A DNA stretch of 64,000 bases from Syntrophaceae bacterium (GCA_013177795.1 JABLXY010000001.1:744001-808000), one strand, 5' to 3'; shown: positions 7,422 through 16,916, counted from the stretch's first letter. Numbers and translations: made by a program. The notes: a model not told the origin generated them from the sequence alone.

Positions 7422-8719
7422 CTCCGACGGAAGCCGGGATTTGCGGGTTCGTTGCCCTCGTCGCCCTCATGTTCCTGAAGATCCCCGTGGGGTTCGTCAT
7501 GGCGCTCGTGGGGCTGGCCGGCTTCGCGTATCTGGTCACCTGGGACGCCGCCCTGCACCTGATGGCCCAGGACTTCTTCTCCGTCTTCGGGTCCTACAAC
7601 CTCACGGTCATCCCCCTGTTCGTCCTCATGGGGCAGCTGGCGCACCACTCCGGGATGAGCAGCCGGCTGTTCCATGCCGCCTACCGCTTCCTCGGGAGCC
7701 TGCCGGGCGGGCTGGCCGTCGCCACGATCGGCGCCTGCGCAGGCTTCTCGGCCATCTGCGGCTCCACGAGCGCCACGGCCGCCACGATGGCCGCCGTGGC
7801 CCTGCCGGAGATGAAGAAGTACAACTACGACCCGGCCCTGGCGACGGGCGTCGTCGCCGCGGGCGGCAGCCTCGGCATCCTGATCCCGCCGAGCACGATC
7901 TTCATCGTCTACGGGATCATGACCGAGCAGTCCGTCGGCAAGCTCTTCCTGGCGGGCGTCGTGCCGGGGGTCCTCATGACGGCCCTGTTCATTGCGACGG
8001 TCCTCCTCTGGACCTGGAGGCGCCCGGAGCTGGCCATGCCGGGGTCTCGGTTCACCCTTCGCGAGAAGGTCGCCTCGCTCGCGGGCGTCGTCGAGACGCT
8101 CCTGCTCTTCGCGGCCGTCATGGGCGGCCTCTTCATGGGGGTCTTCACCCCGACGGAGGCGGCGGCCATCGGCGCCTTCGGCACCCTGCTGATCGCCCTC
8201 ATCGGCAGGCATCTGTCCTGGAAAGGGTTTTCCCAGGCCCTCGTCGAGACGACGCGGGTCACCTGCATGATCCTCGTCATCGTGGCGGGGGCCACCGTCT
8301 TCGGCCACTTCCTGGCCGTCACACGGATCCCCTTCGACGTGGGCGCCTGGGTCCTCGGGCTCGCCGTGCCGCCCTGGGCCGTCATGGCCATGATCATCCT
8401 GATCTACCTCGTCATGGGCTGCCTCATGGACTCGCTCGCCATGATCATGCTGACGATCCCGATCTTCTTCCCCGTCATCACCGCCCTCGGGTTCGACCCG
8501 ATCTGGTTCGGCGTGATCATCGTGCTCGTCACCGGGATGGGCGTCATCACGCCGCCCGTGGGGATCAACGCCTACGTGGTGGCGGGCGTGGCCCGCGACG
8601 TCCCGCTGCAGACCATTTTCCGCGGAGCCCTCAGGCTGCTGGCCGCGCAGATCGCCACGGCCGCCCTGCTCATCCTCTTCCCGCAGATCGCCCTGTGGCT
8701 GCCGCGGCTCATGCACTGA
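7418..8719 (+). CDS. dctM: TRAP transporter large permease, DctM family
   Basis: Large TRAP subunit that carries the sodium-coupled substrate pathway. The 433-aa length and about 12 hydrophobic segments fit. Motifs include FLKIPVGFVMALVGLAGF at the N-terminus, ICGSTSATAATMAAVALPEMKKYNYDP, GGSLGILIPPSTIFIVYG, and near the C-terminus VITPPVGINAYVVAGVARDVPL. The ATG at 7418 overlaps the dctQ stop; an open frame reaches further upstream inside dctQ, but only this start gives a normal N-terminus. No terminator is obvious in the 100 bp before the next gene. Confidence 0.94.
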   Translation: MTPTEAGICGFVALVALMFLKIPVGFVMALVGLAGFAYLVTWDAALHLMAQDFFSVFGSYNLTVIPLFVLMGQLAHHSGMSSRLFHAAYRFLGSLPGGLAVATIGACAGFSAICGSTSATAATMAAVALPEMKKYNYDPALATGVVAAGGSLGILIPPSTIFIVYGIMTEQSVGKLFLAGVVPGVLMTALFIATVLLWTWRRPELAMPGSRFTLREKVASLAGVVETLLLFAAVMGGLFMGVFTPTEAAAIGAFGTLLIALIGRHLSWKGFSQALVETTRVTCMILVIVAGATVFGHFLAVTRIPFDVGAWVLGLAVPPWAVMAMIILIYLVMGCLMDSLAMIMLTIPIFFPVITALGFDPIWFGVIIVLVTGMGVITPPVGINAYVVAGVARDVPLQTIFRGALRLLAAQIATAALLILFPQIALWLPRLMH

Positions 8720-8823
8720 CCCCGTCGACCGTTTTTCTTTTCGATTGCGCAGGGCGCGAAAAATCCGCATAGTAGCGCACGGGCCCCCAGTAATGCCCTG
8801 GAGAAACAGGCCGGTAGCGTTCC

Positions 8824-10296
8824 ATGAGCCCGATTGCGATCGAACTGACTCTTCTTGCCGCAGCGGTTCTTCTTCTCGCCAGCATTCTGGCCAGCAAGGT
8901 CTCGGACCGCCTTGGGATCCCCTCTCTGCTGATTTTTCTGGGGATCGGAATGCTGGCCGGTTCCGACGGTCTTGGCGGTATCCATTTCGACGACCCCGCG
9001 CTCGCGCAGACCCTGGGGATCATCGCGCTGTGCTACATCCTCTTTGCCGGCGGACTTTCAACCAGCTGGACGAGTGTCCGTCCGGTTCTCGTGCAGGGCG
9101 GCCTCCTTGCCACACTGGGGGTTTTCGTCACAGCCGCTCTGGCAGGTTGGTTCACCACGGTCGTGGGAGGGCTCTCTCCTCTCGAGGGGTTCCTGCTCGG
9201 TTCGATCATTTCCTCGACGGACGCGGCGGCCGTATTTTCCGTCCTGCGGTCGAGAAGCGTCAGCCTCAAAGGAAACCTGAAGCCCCTGCTGGAACTGGAA
9301 TCGGGGAGCAACGACCCTATGGCCGTTCTCCTGACGGTCGCCAGCATCAAGCTCCTGCTGCACCCCGGCGAGACCGTGGCCGACCTGATACCCATGATCC
9401 TCGTCCAGCTGCTGCTCGGTGCGGGCCTGGGGTACCTGCTCGGCCGCGGGATGGTCCTCCTGATCAACCACATCCGCCTCGAGTATGACGGGCTCTACCC
9501 CGTGCTGAGCCTCGCCACGGTTCTTTTGATCTACGGGCTCTCGACGGCCGTCCAAGCAAACGGGTTCCTCGCGGTCTACGCCGCCGGCATCGTGATGGGC
9601 AATCACAACTTCATCCACAAGAGGAGCCTTATCCGGTTCCACGACGGGCTGGCCTGGCTCATGCAGATCTCCATGTTCCTCGTGCTCGGACTGCTTGTCT
9701 ATCCCTCAAAGCTTCCGGGCATCGCAGGCACGGGAATCCTCGTCACGGCCTTCCTGATGCTGGTCGCGAGGCCCGCGGGCGTCTTCGTCAGCCTCATCGG
9801 GTCCGGCATGTCCTGCCGGGAGCGTGTGATGGTTGCCTGGGTGGGGCTTCGCGGCGCCGTGCCGATCATTCTTGCAACGTTCCCCCTGCTGGCCGGGATC
9901 GCACAGGCGGAAATGATGTTCAACGTTGTTTTCTTCGTCGTGCTGGCTTCGGCCCTTCTGCAGGGAACCTCGATTCCGAGGATAGCCCGTTGGCTCGGCG
10001 TGGATGCGCCGATGCAACGGGTTCCCCTCTATCCCATCGAGTGCGAACCCGGCGGTCGGGTACCCTGCGACCTCGTCGACATTGAAGTCAGGGAAGACTA
10101 TGCGGCGGCGGGAAAGCAGCTCGTGGAGCTCGGGCTGCCCGAGGGGGCCCTCGTGGTGCTCATCAACCGGGGCGAGGAATTCATCATCCCCACGGGGGGA
10201 ACGATCCTGAACCCCGGGGACCGGCTGCTCTTCCTGGCAGCCGCAGCGCAGCTCGATCAGGCGCGTTCGATCATCGAAGCGCCGCGGGATCAATGA
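8824..10296 (+). CDS. nhaP2: Potassium/proton antiporter, CPA1 family with TrkA-C domain
   Basis: The 490-aa protein resembles E. coli CvrA/NhaP2, which exports K+ (or other cations) in exchange for protons. Residues 1-390 form a 12-13-helix Na+/H+ exchanger domain with DRLGIPSLLIFLGIGMLAG, the ion-binding SSTDAAAVFSVLRSR region, and LELESGSNDPMAVLLT near residue 160. Residues 405-490 form a TrkA-C (RCK-C) domain (LVDIEVREDYAAAGKQLVELGLPEGALVVLINRG), which usually senses nucleotide or ion. The exact ion is inferred from the family. Two further antiporters of another family follow directly. Confidence 0.85.
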   Translation: MSPIAIELTLLAAAVLLLASILASKVSDRLGIPSLLIFLGIGMLAGSDGLGGIHFDDPALAQTLGIIALCYILFAGGLSTSWTSVRPVLVQGGLLATLGVFVTAALAGWFTTVVGGLSPLEGFLLGSIISSTDAAAVFSVLRSRSVSLKGNLKPLLELESGSNDPMAVLLTVASIKLLLHPGETVADLIPMILVQLLLGAGLGYLLGRGMVLLINHIRLEYDGLYPVLSLATVLLIYGLSTAVQANGFLAVYAAGIVMGNHNFIHKRSLIRFHDGLAWLMQISMFLVLGLLVYPSKLPGIAGTGILVTAFLMLVARPAGVFVSLIGSGMSCRERVMVAWVGLRGAVPIILATFPLLAGIAQAEMMFNVVFFVVLASALLQGTSIPRIARWLGVDAPMQRVPLYPIECEPGGRVPCDLVDIEVREDYAAAGKQLVELGLPEGALVVLINRGEEFIIPTGGTILNPGDRLLFLAAAAQLDQARSIIEAPRDQ

Positions 10297-10393
10297 AAGA
10301 GATTGTCGCCGCCGCCTGAAGCATTTACACTGGATCCGGTGCGGACAGGATGCGGCTTTTTCGTGTGACCGCGCCGGAGGGAGACGGATCGGC

Positions 10394-12427
10394 ATGTTTT
10401 TTCTCGACGACATCGTCATCATCATCGGGCTGTCGGCCGTGGTGCTCTACCTGTGCCACCGCCTCGAGCTGCCCGCCATCGTGGGGTATCTCCTCACGGG
10501 GCTGCTGACCGGTCCCTACGGGTTCAGGCTCGTCGGCAACCTCGAGGCCGTCATGATGCTGGCCGAGATCGGCGTCGTGGCCCTGCTCTTCACGATCGGC
10601 CTGGAATTCTCCTTCCGCAACCTCGTGCAGCTGCGCCGAACGGCCTTGCTGGGCGGGACCCTGCAGGTGCTGCTCACCCTGCTGGTGGCCGCGGCCATCT
10701 CGCACGGCCTCGGCCGGCCCGCGGGGCAGTCGATCTTCATCGGCTTCCTGACGGCCCTGAGCAGCACCGCCATCGTCATGAAGCTCCTGCAGGACCGCGC
10801 CGAGGTGGAGACGCCCCACGGCGGCAGCGCGCTGGGCATCCTCATCTACCAGGACCTCATCGTCGTCCCCATGATGCTGCTGCTCCCCTTCCTCGGCGGG
10901 GGCGCCGGGGGGAGCACCGATGAATTGCTGATCCTGCTGGGCAAGGAGATCGGCGTCATCCTGGTCCTCGTCGTCGCGGCCAAGTGGGTCGTCCCCTGGA
11001 CCCTTCGCGAGGTCACCCGGACGGGCAGCCGCGAGCTCTTCCTGCTCACGATCGTGATGATCGGCCTGGCCGTGGCGTGGCTCACCCACGTCGCGGGGCT
11101 CTCGCTGGCCGTCGGGGCCTTCCTGGCGGGCCTCGTTATCTCCGAGTCCGAGTACAGCCACCAGGCCATGGGCAACGTCATCCCCTTCCGCGACATCTTC
11201 GCGAGCTTCTTCTTCGTCTCCATCGGGATGCTCCTCGATGTCCGCTTCCTCGCCGAGCACCCGGCTTACCTCTTCCTGCTGGCCGCCGGGATCATGCTCG
11301 TCAAGAGCCTCGCCGCCGCGGCGGCGGTCCTGTTCGTGGGCCTTCCCATCCGCGTGGCCGCGCTGGCGGGCCTCTGCCTCGGGCAGATCGGCGAGTTCTC
11401 CTTCATCCTCGCCGAGGCCGGCCGCAAGCACGGCCTGCTCACGCAGGCGATCAACCAGGAGTTCCTGGCCTACTCCGTCCTGACCATGATGGCCACGCCG
11501 TTTCTGTTCCGCGTCTCACACCCCGTCGCCGACGCCCTGGCCCGCCTGCCGCTGCCGGGCCGCCTCAAGCGCGGCAGCCTGCCCACGGCGGGCGGCAGAG
11601 GGGTGCACGAGAAGGACCACCTGGTGATCGTCGGCTTCGGCATCTACGGCCAGAACATCGCCCGGGCCGCCCGCGAGGCGAAGATCCCCTACGCGGTCGT
11701 GGACATGAACGCAGACCTCGTCCGGGAATTCCGGCGGAGAGACGAGCCGATCCACTACGGGGACGCGACCCACGAGGCCATCCTGCAGCACGTCGGCATC
11801 CGCCAGGCCCGGATCCTGGTGGTCGTGATCAGCGACGCCGCGGCCACGCGGCGCATCACCGACCTGGCGCGCAGGCTCAATCCCAGGCTCTACATCGTCG
11901 TGCGGACGCGGTTCATCCAGGAGATCGGGCCGCTCATGGAGACGGGGGCCAACGAGGTCATCTCCGAGGAGTTCGAGACCTCCGTGGAGATCTTCAGCCG
12001 CATCCTGTCGCGCTACCTCCTGCCCGAGGAGGAGATCCACCGGTTCGTCGAGGAGATCCGCTCGGACGGCTACGCGATGTTCCGCAATCTCTCGGCGCAC
12101 GCCACGTCCTGCCCGCACATCGGGGCCTGCCTGCCGGACATGGATCTGCGCTCGGTCCGCGTGCACGGGGAATCGCCCCTGGCGGGGAAGACCATCGCCG
12201 GGGCGGAGCTCGGGAAGTCGTTCGGCGTCACCGTCCTGGCCGTGCGGCGCGAGGGAGAGATCATCTCCATCCCGCCGTCCGATCTCGTCATGCAGCCGGA
12301 GGACATTCTCTTCGTGGTCGGCCCGCCCGGGAAGATCGCGGACCTGGAATCGGCGCTCCGGGGCACGGCCGCGAAGAGACCCCCGGGGCAGCGGAAAAGG
12401 GTTGAAGCGGGACGGCAAAACCACTAG
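10394..12427 (+). CDS. KefB-type cation/proton antiporter with TrkA-N and TrkA-C domains (copy 1)
   Basis: A CPA2-family membrane protein of 677 aa. Residues 1-380 hold the exchanger domain with about 12 helices, including GLLTGPYGFRLV, ALLFTIGLEFSF, and GFLTALSSTAIVMKLLQDR, a conserved CPA2 stretch. Residues 400-540 form a Rossmann-type TrkA-N domain (VIVGFGIYGQNIARAA with a GxGxxG-like nucleotide fold, then HYGDATHEAILQHVGI). Residues 590-665 form TrkA-C. Between them, TSCPHIGACLPDMDL has two cysteines shared with the next paralogue. GGAGGGAG precedes the ATG. KefC-like glutathione-gated K+ efflux or K+/H+ exchange are possible roles; the ion is not determined by sequence. Confidence 0.88.
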   Translation: MFFLDDIVIIIGLSAVVLYLCHRLELPAIVGYLLTGLLTGPYGFRLVGNLEAVMMLAEIGVVALLFTIGLEFSFRNLVQLRRTALLGGTLQVLLTLLVAAAISHGLGRPAGQSIFIGFLTALSSTAIVMKLLQDRAEVETPHGGSALGILIYQDLIVVPMMLLLPFLGGGAGGSTDELLILLGKEIGVILVLVVAAKWVVPWTLREVTRTGSRELFLLTIVMIGLAVAWLTHVAGLSLAVGAFLAGLVISESEYSHQAMGNVIPFRDIFASFFFVSIGMLLDVRFLAEHPAYLFLLAAGIMLVKSLAAAAAVLFVGLPIRVAALAGLCLGQIGEFSFILAEAGRKHGLLTQAINQEFLAYSVLTMMATPFLFRVSHPVADALARLPLPGRLKRGSLPTAGGRGVHEKDHLVIVGFGIYGQNIARAAREAKIPYAVVDMNADLVREFRRRDEPIHYGDATHEAILQHVGIRQARILVVVISDAAATRRITDLARRLNPRLYIVVRTRFIQEIGPLMETGANEVISEEFETSVEIFSRILSRYLLPEEEIHRFVEEIRSDGYAMFRNLSAHATSCPHIGACLPDMDLRSVRVHGESPLAGKTIAGAELGKSFGVTVLAVRREGEIISIPPSDLVMQPEDILFVVGPPGKIADLESALRGTAAKRPPGQRKRVEAGRQNH

Positions 12428-12474
12428 ACTGAAAGCGGGTCCGGGACTCAACCCGGAGGAGCATCGCGATGGTC

Positions 12475-12514
12475 GGGCCGCCATCTGCCCGCGGGCAGTG
12501 ACGGCCCTTTTGTT
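12475..12514 (+). terminator. Hairpin terminator between the two KefB-type genes
   Basis: GGGCCG at 12475-12480 pairs with CGGCCC at 12502-12507, with an inner CTGCCC/GGGCAG stem, and is followed by TTTTGTTT. It ends the first antiporter transcript or attenuates read-through into the second. Confidence 0.65.
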
Positions 12515-12575
12515 TGACCGGGGCACCCGGCGCCGGCCGAACGCGTCACCCCGATCCCGGAGAGAGGCGCTTGGC

Positions 12576-14558
12576 ATGCCGTTCCTGGGCGACATCCTCA
12601 TCATCATCGGGCTCTCCGCCGTCGTGCTCTACCTGTGCCACCGGGCGGGCATCCCCGTGATCGTCGGCTACCTGCTCACGGGCATCGTCGCAGGCCCCTA
12701 CGGGTTCCGCCTCGTCGGCGAGATCGAGGCCGTCCGGATCCTGGCCGAGCTGGGCATCGTGGCGCTGCTGTTCACCATCGGCCTGGAATTTTCCTTCCGG
12801 AACCTCCTCCAGCTCAGGCGCACCGCCCTGCTGGGAGGGTCCCTCCAGGTCATCCTGACCTTTTTCATCGCCGCGGCCGCCGCGCAGTTCTTCGGCCTGC
12901 CGCCCGGGGAAGCGATCCTCATCGGGTTCCTGACAGCGTTGAGCAGCACGGCCATCGTCATGAAGCTCCTGCAGGACCGCGCCGAGATCGACACCCCGCA
13001 CGGCACGAGCACCCTGGGCATCCTCATCTTCCAGGACCTCATCATCGTGCCCATGATGCTCATCCTGCCGCTGCTGGGCGGCGTCATCCACGAGAACCCG
13101 GAAGCCATCCTGCGGCTCGTCGCGGAGGAGATCGGGGTGATCCTGCTGATCGTGGTCGCCGCGAAGTGGTTCGTGCCCTGGGCCCTGCTCAAGGTCACCC
13201 AGACCCGCAGCCGGGAGCTGTTCCTGCTGGCCGTCGTCATGATCGGTCTCGCCGTGGCCTGGCTGACCCAGAAGGCGGGGCTCTCGCTCGCCCTGGGTGC
13301 GTTCCTGGCCGGCCTCGTCATCTCCGAGTCGGAGTACAGCCACCAGGCCCTCGGCAACATCCTGCCCTTCCGGGACGTCTTCACCGGCTTCTTCTTCGTT
13401 TCCGTCGGCATGCTTCTCGATCTCGGCCGTCTCGCCGCAAACCCCGTCGGGGTCGCATGGATGACCGCAGGCGTCATCGTCGTCAAGGCCCTGATCGCGG
13501 CGGCGGCGGCCCTGATCGTCGGGCTGCCCCTCCGGACCGCCGTCCTCGTGGGGCTGGCACTCTGCCAGATCGGGGAGTTCTCCTTCGTCCTGGCCGAGGC
13601 GGCAAACCGGTACGCCGTCTTTACGGGGACGCGATACCAGGAATTCCTCGCCGTCTCGGTGCTCACCATGATGGCCACCCCCTTCATCATGTACGCCTCG
13701 CCGCGCCTCTCGGAGGCCGTCTCCCGCCTGCCCGTTTCCAGGCGCCTGAAGAGGGGGAGGTTCCGCGGGGCGTCCGTGCGGGCGTACCGTGAGAAAGACC
13801 ATCTCGTCATCGTCGGCTTCGGCTTCAACGGGCGCAACCTGGCGAGGGCGGCCCGGACCATGGGGATCCCCTACGCCGTCATCGAGATGAACCCGGACGT
13901 CGTGATCGAGGAGAGGGCGAAGGGCGAGCCCATCTACTACGGCGACGCCACCCAGGAGGCCGTCCTGCAGCACGTCAACGTCTGCCGCGCCCGGTCCATC
14001 GCCGTCGTGATCAACGACGCGGCGGCCACGCGGCGGATCACGGAGCTTGCCCGGAGGCTCAACCCGAAGGCCTACATCATCGTCCGGACGCGGTTCATCG
14101 GGGAGATCCATCCGCTGAAGGAACTCGGCGCCAACGAGGTCATCCCCGAGGAGTTCGAGACCTCCGTGGAAATCTTCAGCCGCCTGATGGCCACCTACAT
14201 GCTCCCGAAGGACGAGATCGAAAGGTTCGCCGCGGAGATCCGGGCCGGGGGCTACGAGATGCTGCGAAGCCTGTCCCGCGAGGCGACGAGCTGCCCCGAC
14301 ATCGGGACCTGCCTGCCCGACGTCGAGATCCGCTCGTTCCGCGTCCAGGCCCGCTCCGAGGCCGCGGGGAAGACCCTGGCCGAGACACAGATGCGCAAGA
14401 AGTACGGCGTCACCTTGCTGGCCGTCCGCAAGGGGGCCGAGATCACGACCATCCCCGACCCCGACATCCGGCTCGAGGCGCAGGACCTGCTCTTCGTCGT
14501 CGGCCAGCCCGACCGGATCGCCCAGGTGGAGGAGCTTTTCCGGGAGAAACAGCCATGA
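12576..14558 (+). CDS. KefB-type cation/proton antiporter with TrkA-N and TrkA-C domains (copy 2)
   Basis: A 660-aa close paralogue of the preceding gene, alike along the whole length, so a tandem duplication. It has the same order: exchanger domain to about residue 380 with GFLTALSSTAIVMKLLQDR, TrkA-N with VIVGFGFNGRNLARAA, the shared TSCPDIGTCLPDVEI segment with two cysteines, and TrkA-C ending in DLLFVVGQPDRIAQ. The ATG at 12576 follows GGAGAGAGG and matches the start of copy 1; upstream in-frame ATGs would add about 58 unrelated residues. Its stop overlaps the next small gene by 4 bp. Confidence 0.88.
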   Translation: MPFLGDILIIIGLSAVVLYLCHRAGIPVIVGYLLTGIVAGPYGFRLVGEIEAVRILAELGIVALLFTIGLEFSFRNLLQLRRTALLGGSLQVILTFFIAAAAAQFFGLPPGEAILIGFLTALSSTAIVMKLLQDRAEIDTPHGTSTLGILIFQDLIIVPMMLILPLLGGVIHENPEAILRLVAEEIGVILLIVVAAKWFVPWALLKVTQTRSRELFLLAVVMIGLAVAWLTQKAGLSLALGAFLAGLVISESEYSHQALGNILPFRDVFTGFFFVSVGMLLDLGRLAANPVGVAWMTAGVIVVKALIAAAAALIVGLPLRTAVLVGLALCQIGEFSFVLAEAANRYAVFTGTRYQEFLAVSVLTMMATPFIMYASPRLSEAVSRLPVSRRLKRGRFRGASVRAYREKDHLVIVGFGFNGRNLARAARTMGIPYAVIEMNPDVVIEERAKGEPIYYGDATQEAVLQHVNVCRARSIAVVINDAAATRRITELARRLNPKAYIIVRTRFIGEIHPLKELGANEVIPEEFETSVEIFSRLMATYMLPKDEIERFAAEIRAGGYEMLRSLSREATSCPDIGTCLPDVEIRSFRVQARSEAAGKTLAETQMRKKYGVTLLAVRKGAEITTIPDPDIRLEAQDLLFVVGQPDRIAQVEELFREKQP

Positions 14559-14716
14559 ACCCTCTCTTCGTCGCCGCCGTCTTTTCGGGCGTCTTCGCGC
14601 GGCACCTGGCGTACTGCCCCGTGTGCCGGCACTGCCGGGTGTGCCGTGCCGATGAAACGGGAACACCGAAGATCTGCGACGTCTGCGGCTCCGACCTCGA
14701 ACCCGTGCAGAAGTGA
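14555..14716 (+). CDS. 53-aa cysteine-rich (zinc-ribbon-like) microprotein
   Basis: A short open frame overlaps the antiporter stop by ATGA. It begins MNPLFVAAVFSGVFARHL and then carries CPVC, a CRHC-type pair, CRVC and CDVCG, ending at TGA 14714-14716. There are seven cysteines in 53 residues, spaced as two zinc-knuckle or rubredoxin-like pairs. The N-terminal 15 residues are hydrophobic and could be a signal or a membrane contact. Overlap with the antiporter and the clear Cys pairs argue that it is real and translated with it. I know no family for it; binding zinc or sensing redox near the antiporter is only a guess. Confidence 0.6.
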   Translation: MNPLFVAAVFSGVFARHLAYCPVCRHCRVCRADETGTPKICDVCGSDLEPVQK

Positions 14717-14742
14717 CCGGCGGTGCCGCGGGGGTCTCGCGG

Positions 14743-16800
14743 TCAATCGACCTTTCGGAGCACGAGGGCCGTGCGCGTGGGGAGATAGAGGCTCAGCAGA
14801 TGACGGAGGGACCCCGCCGTGCCGTCCGGCTGCGTGAAGTGGACCTGGTCCGCCACGAGGCGCCCGTGGCCGCCGTAGGCGACGGCATCGGTGTCGAGGA
14901 CGTGCCGGTATCGGCCCGGCGGGGCGTCGATCCGGTAGCCCTCGTAGGAGCGGGAGGGGTGGAAATTGAACGCGAACAGGTGCCCCGCCCGCTCGAAGGC
15001 GAGGATCTTCGTCTCGCCGTGCTCGTGCAGGAGCCGGGGGTCGCCCGATCCCAGAAGGTTCGCCCGGCGCGCGAAACCGATCATGTCGGCGTCGAAGCGG
15101 GCCAGCTGGCGGTAGCGCAGGGTCTCGTCGTCCGCGAGGCTCCACTGGCGCCGGGCATACTTGTAGGACCAGCCGTTTCCGGCCCTCGGGAAGTCGATCC
15201 ACTCAGGGTGCCCGAACTCGTTGCCCATGAAGTTCAGGTACCCGTGGCCCGCCGTGGCAAGGGTGACGAGGCGGATCATCTTGTGGAGGGCCACCCCTCG
15301 CTCCACGCGGAGGTTCTGCCGGAAGACGCTCATGTCGGTGTACATGTCCGCATCGATCATCCGGAAGATGAGGGTCTTGTCCCCCACGAGGGCCTGGTCG
15401 TGCGATTCGCAGTAGCTGATCGTCTTTTCGTCCCGCCGGCGGTTGTTGAGCTCGTACCACAGGTGCCCCAGGGGCCACGCCTCGTCGGGGCATTCCTTCA
15501 GCAGCCGGATCCACGTGTCGGGCACGCCCATGGCGAAGCGGTAATCGAACCCCGTTCCCCCCCGCTCCGCGGGGACGGCCAGCCCCGGCATGCCGCTGAC
15601 GTCCTCGGCGATCGTGACGGCGTCGGGCCGCACGTCGTGGACGACCCGGTTCGCCAGGGCCAGGTAGGCCAGGGCATCCTCGTCGACGCTTGCGTCGAAG
15701 TAGTCGTCGTAGGACAGGAAGGCCTTCCCCAGGCCGTGGTGCAGGTAGAGCATGCTCGTCACGCCGTCGAAGCGGAACCCGTCGAAGCGGAACTCGTCGA
15801 GCCAGTAGCGGCAGTTGGAGAGCAGGAAGTGCAGGACCTGGGGCTTGCCGTAGTCGAAACAGCGCGAATCCCAGGCCTCGTGCCGTCCCCGCGCACCCCG
15901 GTGGAAGTACTGGTGCTCCGTGCCGTCGAAGCGGCTGAGGCCCTCCACCTCGTTGGACGCGGCGTGCGAGTGGACGAGGTCCATGACGACGCAGAGCCCC
16001 GCCTCGTGCGCGGCGTCGATGAGCGCCTTGAGGTCCTCGGGCGTGCCGAACCGCGACGAGGCGGCGAAGAAGCTGCTCACCTGGTAGCCGAACGACCCGT
16101 AGTAGGGGTGCTCCTGGATCGCCATCAGCTGCAGGACGTCGTAGCCGGCCCGCACGATCCGCGGCAGGACCTTCTCTGTGAACTCCCGGTAGGTGCCGAC
16201 CCTCTCCTCCTCCTGGGCCATGCCGACGTGGGCCTCGTAGACGAAGGGCGTCCGCACGGCGCACCGGAAGCCCTCGCGGCGCCACCGGTACGCGGAGGGA
16301 GGGTCCCAGACCTGGGCGTTGAAGATGAGCGTCTGCGGGTCCTGCACGACGCGCCGGGCCCAGGCGGGGATGCGCTCGCCCTGCCCGCCGATCCAGTGCA
16401 CCCGCAGGCGGTACAGATCGCCGTGGGCCATGGCCGAGGCCGGCAGGCGGATCTCCCAGACGCCCTCGGCCCCGTCGAGCCTCTCCAGGGCGAACCGGGG
16501 CGACTCCCGCCAGTCGGTCATCTGACCCACGAGGCTGACGCGCGTCGCGTTCGGGGCCCACTCGCGCAGGACCCACTCGCCGCCCCGGCGGTGCAGCCCG
16601 AAATACTCGTGCCCGCTGGCGAAATCGGCAAGCCGCATCCGCCCCCCCGTGAGCCGCGCCTCCAGCTCGGCCACCCGGCGCAGGCGCCTCGCGATGGCCC
16701 CGCGCCAAGGGCCCAGCAGCGGGTCTGCGGCAACGAGCCGCTCCGCAAGGTCCTCGATGCCGCCGGGGGCCGCGCCTCCCGGTCCCGTTTTGTCCGTCAT
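14743..16800 (-). CDS. glgB: 1,4-alpha-glucan branching enzyme, eukaryotic-type GH13
   Basis: Transfers alpha-1,4 glucan segments to alpha-1,6 branch points in glycogen. The 685-aa protein has an N-terminal helical/CBM48 region (LREWAPNATRVSLVGQMTDW near residue 80) and the GH13 barrel. Catalytic motifs are intact: GFRFDGVTSMLY with the nucleophile Asp, IAEDVSGMPG with the acid/base Glu, and ESHDQALVGDKT with the third acid. The stretches YGSFGYQVSSFFAASSRFGTPEDLK and HSHAASN match the eukaryotic/Bacteroidetes-type enzyme more than the E. coli type. I chose the ATG at 16800; the frame extends 36 residues upstream into an unlikely sequence. It is divergent from marR, and no other glycogen gene is nearby except the TreZ-like one. 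Confidence 0.92.
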   Translation of the reverse strand: MTDKTGPGGAAPGGIEDLAERLVAADPLLGPWRGAIARRLRRVAELEARLTGGRMRLADFASGHEYFGLHRRGGEWVLREWAPNATRVSLVGQMTDWRESPRFALERLDGAEGVWEIRLPASAMAHGDLYRLRVHWIGGQGERIPAWARRVVQDPQTLIFNAQVWDPPSAYRWRREGFRCAVRTPFVYEAHVGMAQEEERVGTYREFTEKVLPRIVRAGYDVLQLMAIQEHPYYGSFGYQVSSFFAASSRFGTPEDLKALIDAAHEAGLCVVMDLVHSHAASNEVEGLSRFDGTEHQYFHRGARGRHEAWDSRCFDYGKPQVLHFLLSNCRYWLDEFRFDGFRFDGVTSMLYLHHGLGKAFLSYDDYFDASVDEDALAYLALANRVVHDVRPDAVTIAEDVSGMPGLAVPAERGGTGFDYRFAMGVPDTWIRLLKECPDEAWPLGHLWYELNNRRRDEKTISYCESHDQALVGDKTLIFRMIDADMYTDMSVFRQNLRVERGVALHKMIRLVTLATAGHGYLNFMGNEFGHPEWIDFPRAGNGWSYKYARRQWSLADDETLRYRQLARFDADMIGFARRANLLGSGDPRLLHEHGETKILAFERAGHLFAFNFHPSRSYEGYRIDAPPGRYRHVLDTDAVAYGGHGRLVADQVHFTQPDGTAGSLRHLLSLYLPTRTALVLRKVD

Positions 16801-16916
16801 CCCCTGTGCACCCCTGCGCTGCGGTTGCTGCAGGCCGAATACCCGGCCTGCCCGCATCATACAGAAAATGCCGTTTTGTGCAAGGCTCCGCCGGTGAGGG
16901 ACATGCACATCGCGGG

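Noticed and set aside
7073-8770. Minus-strand open frame of 565 codons over dctM
   Set aside because: Extremely Asp/His/Glu/Arg-rich; antisense of a membrane protein gene.
12546-14666. Minus-strand open frame of 706 codons over the second antiporter
   Set aside because: Very high Asp, Gly and His content and no membrane or domain pattern; the plus-strand antiporter is clearly real.
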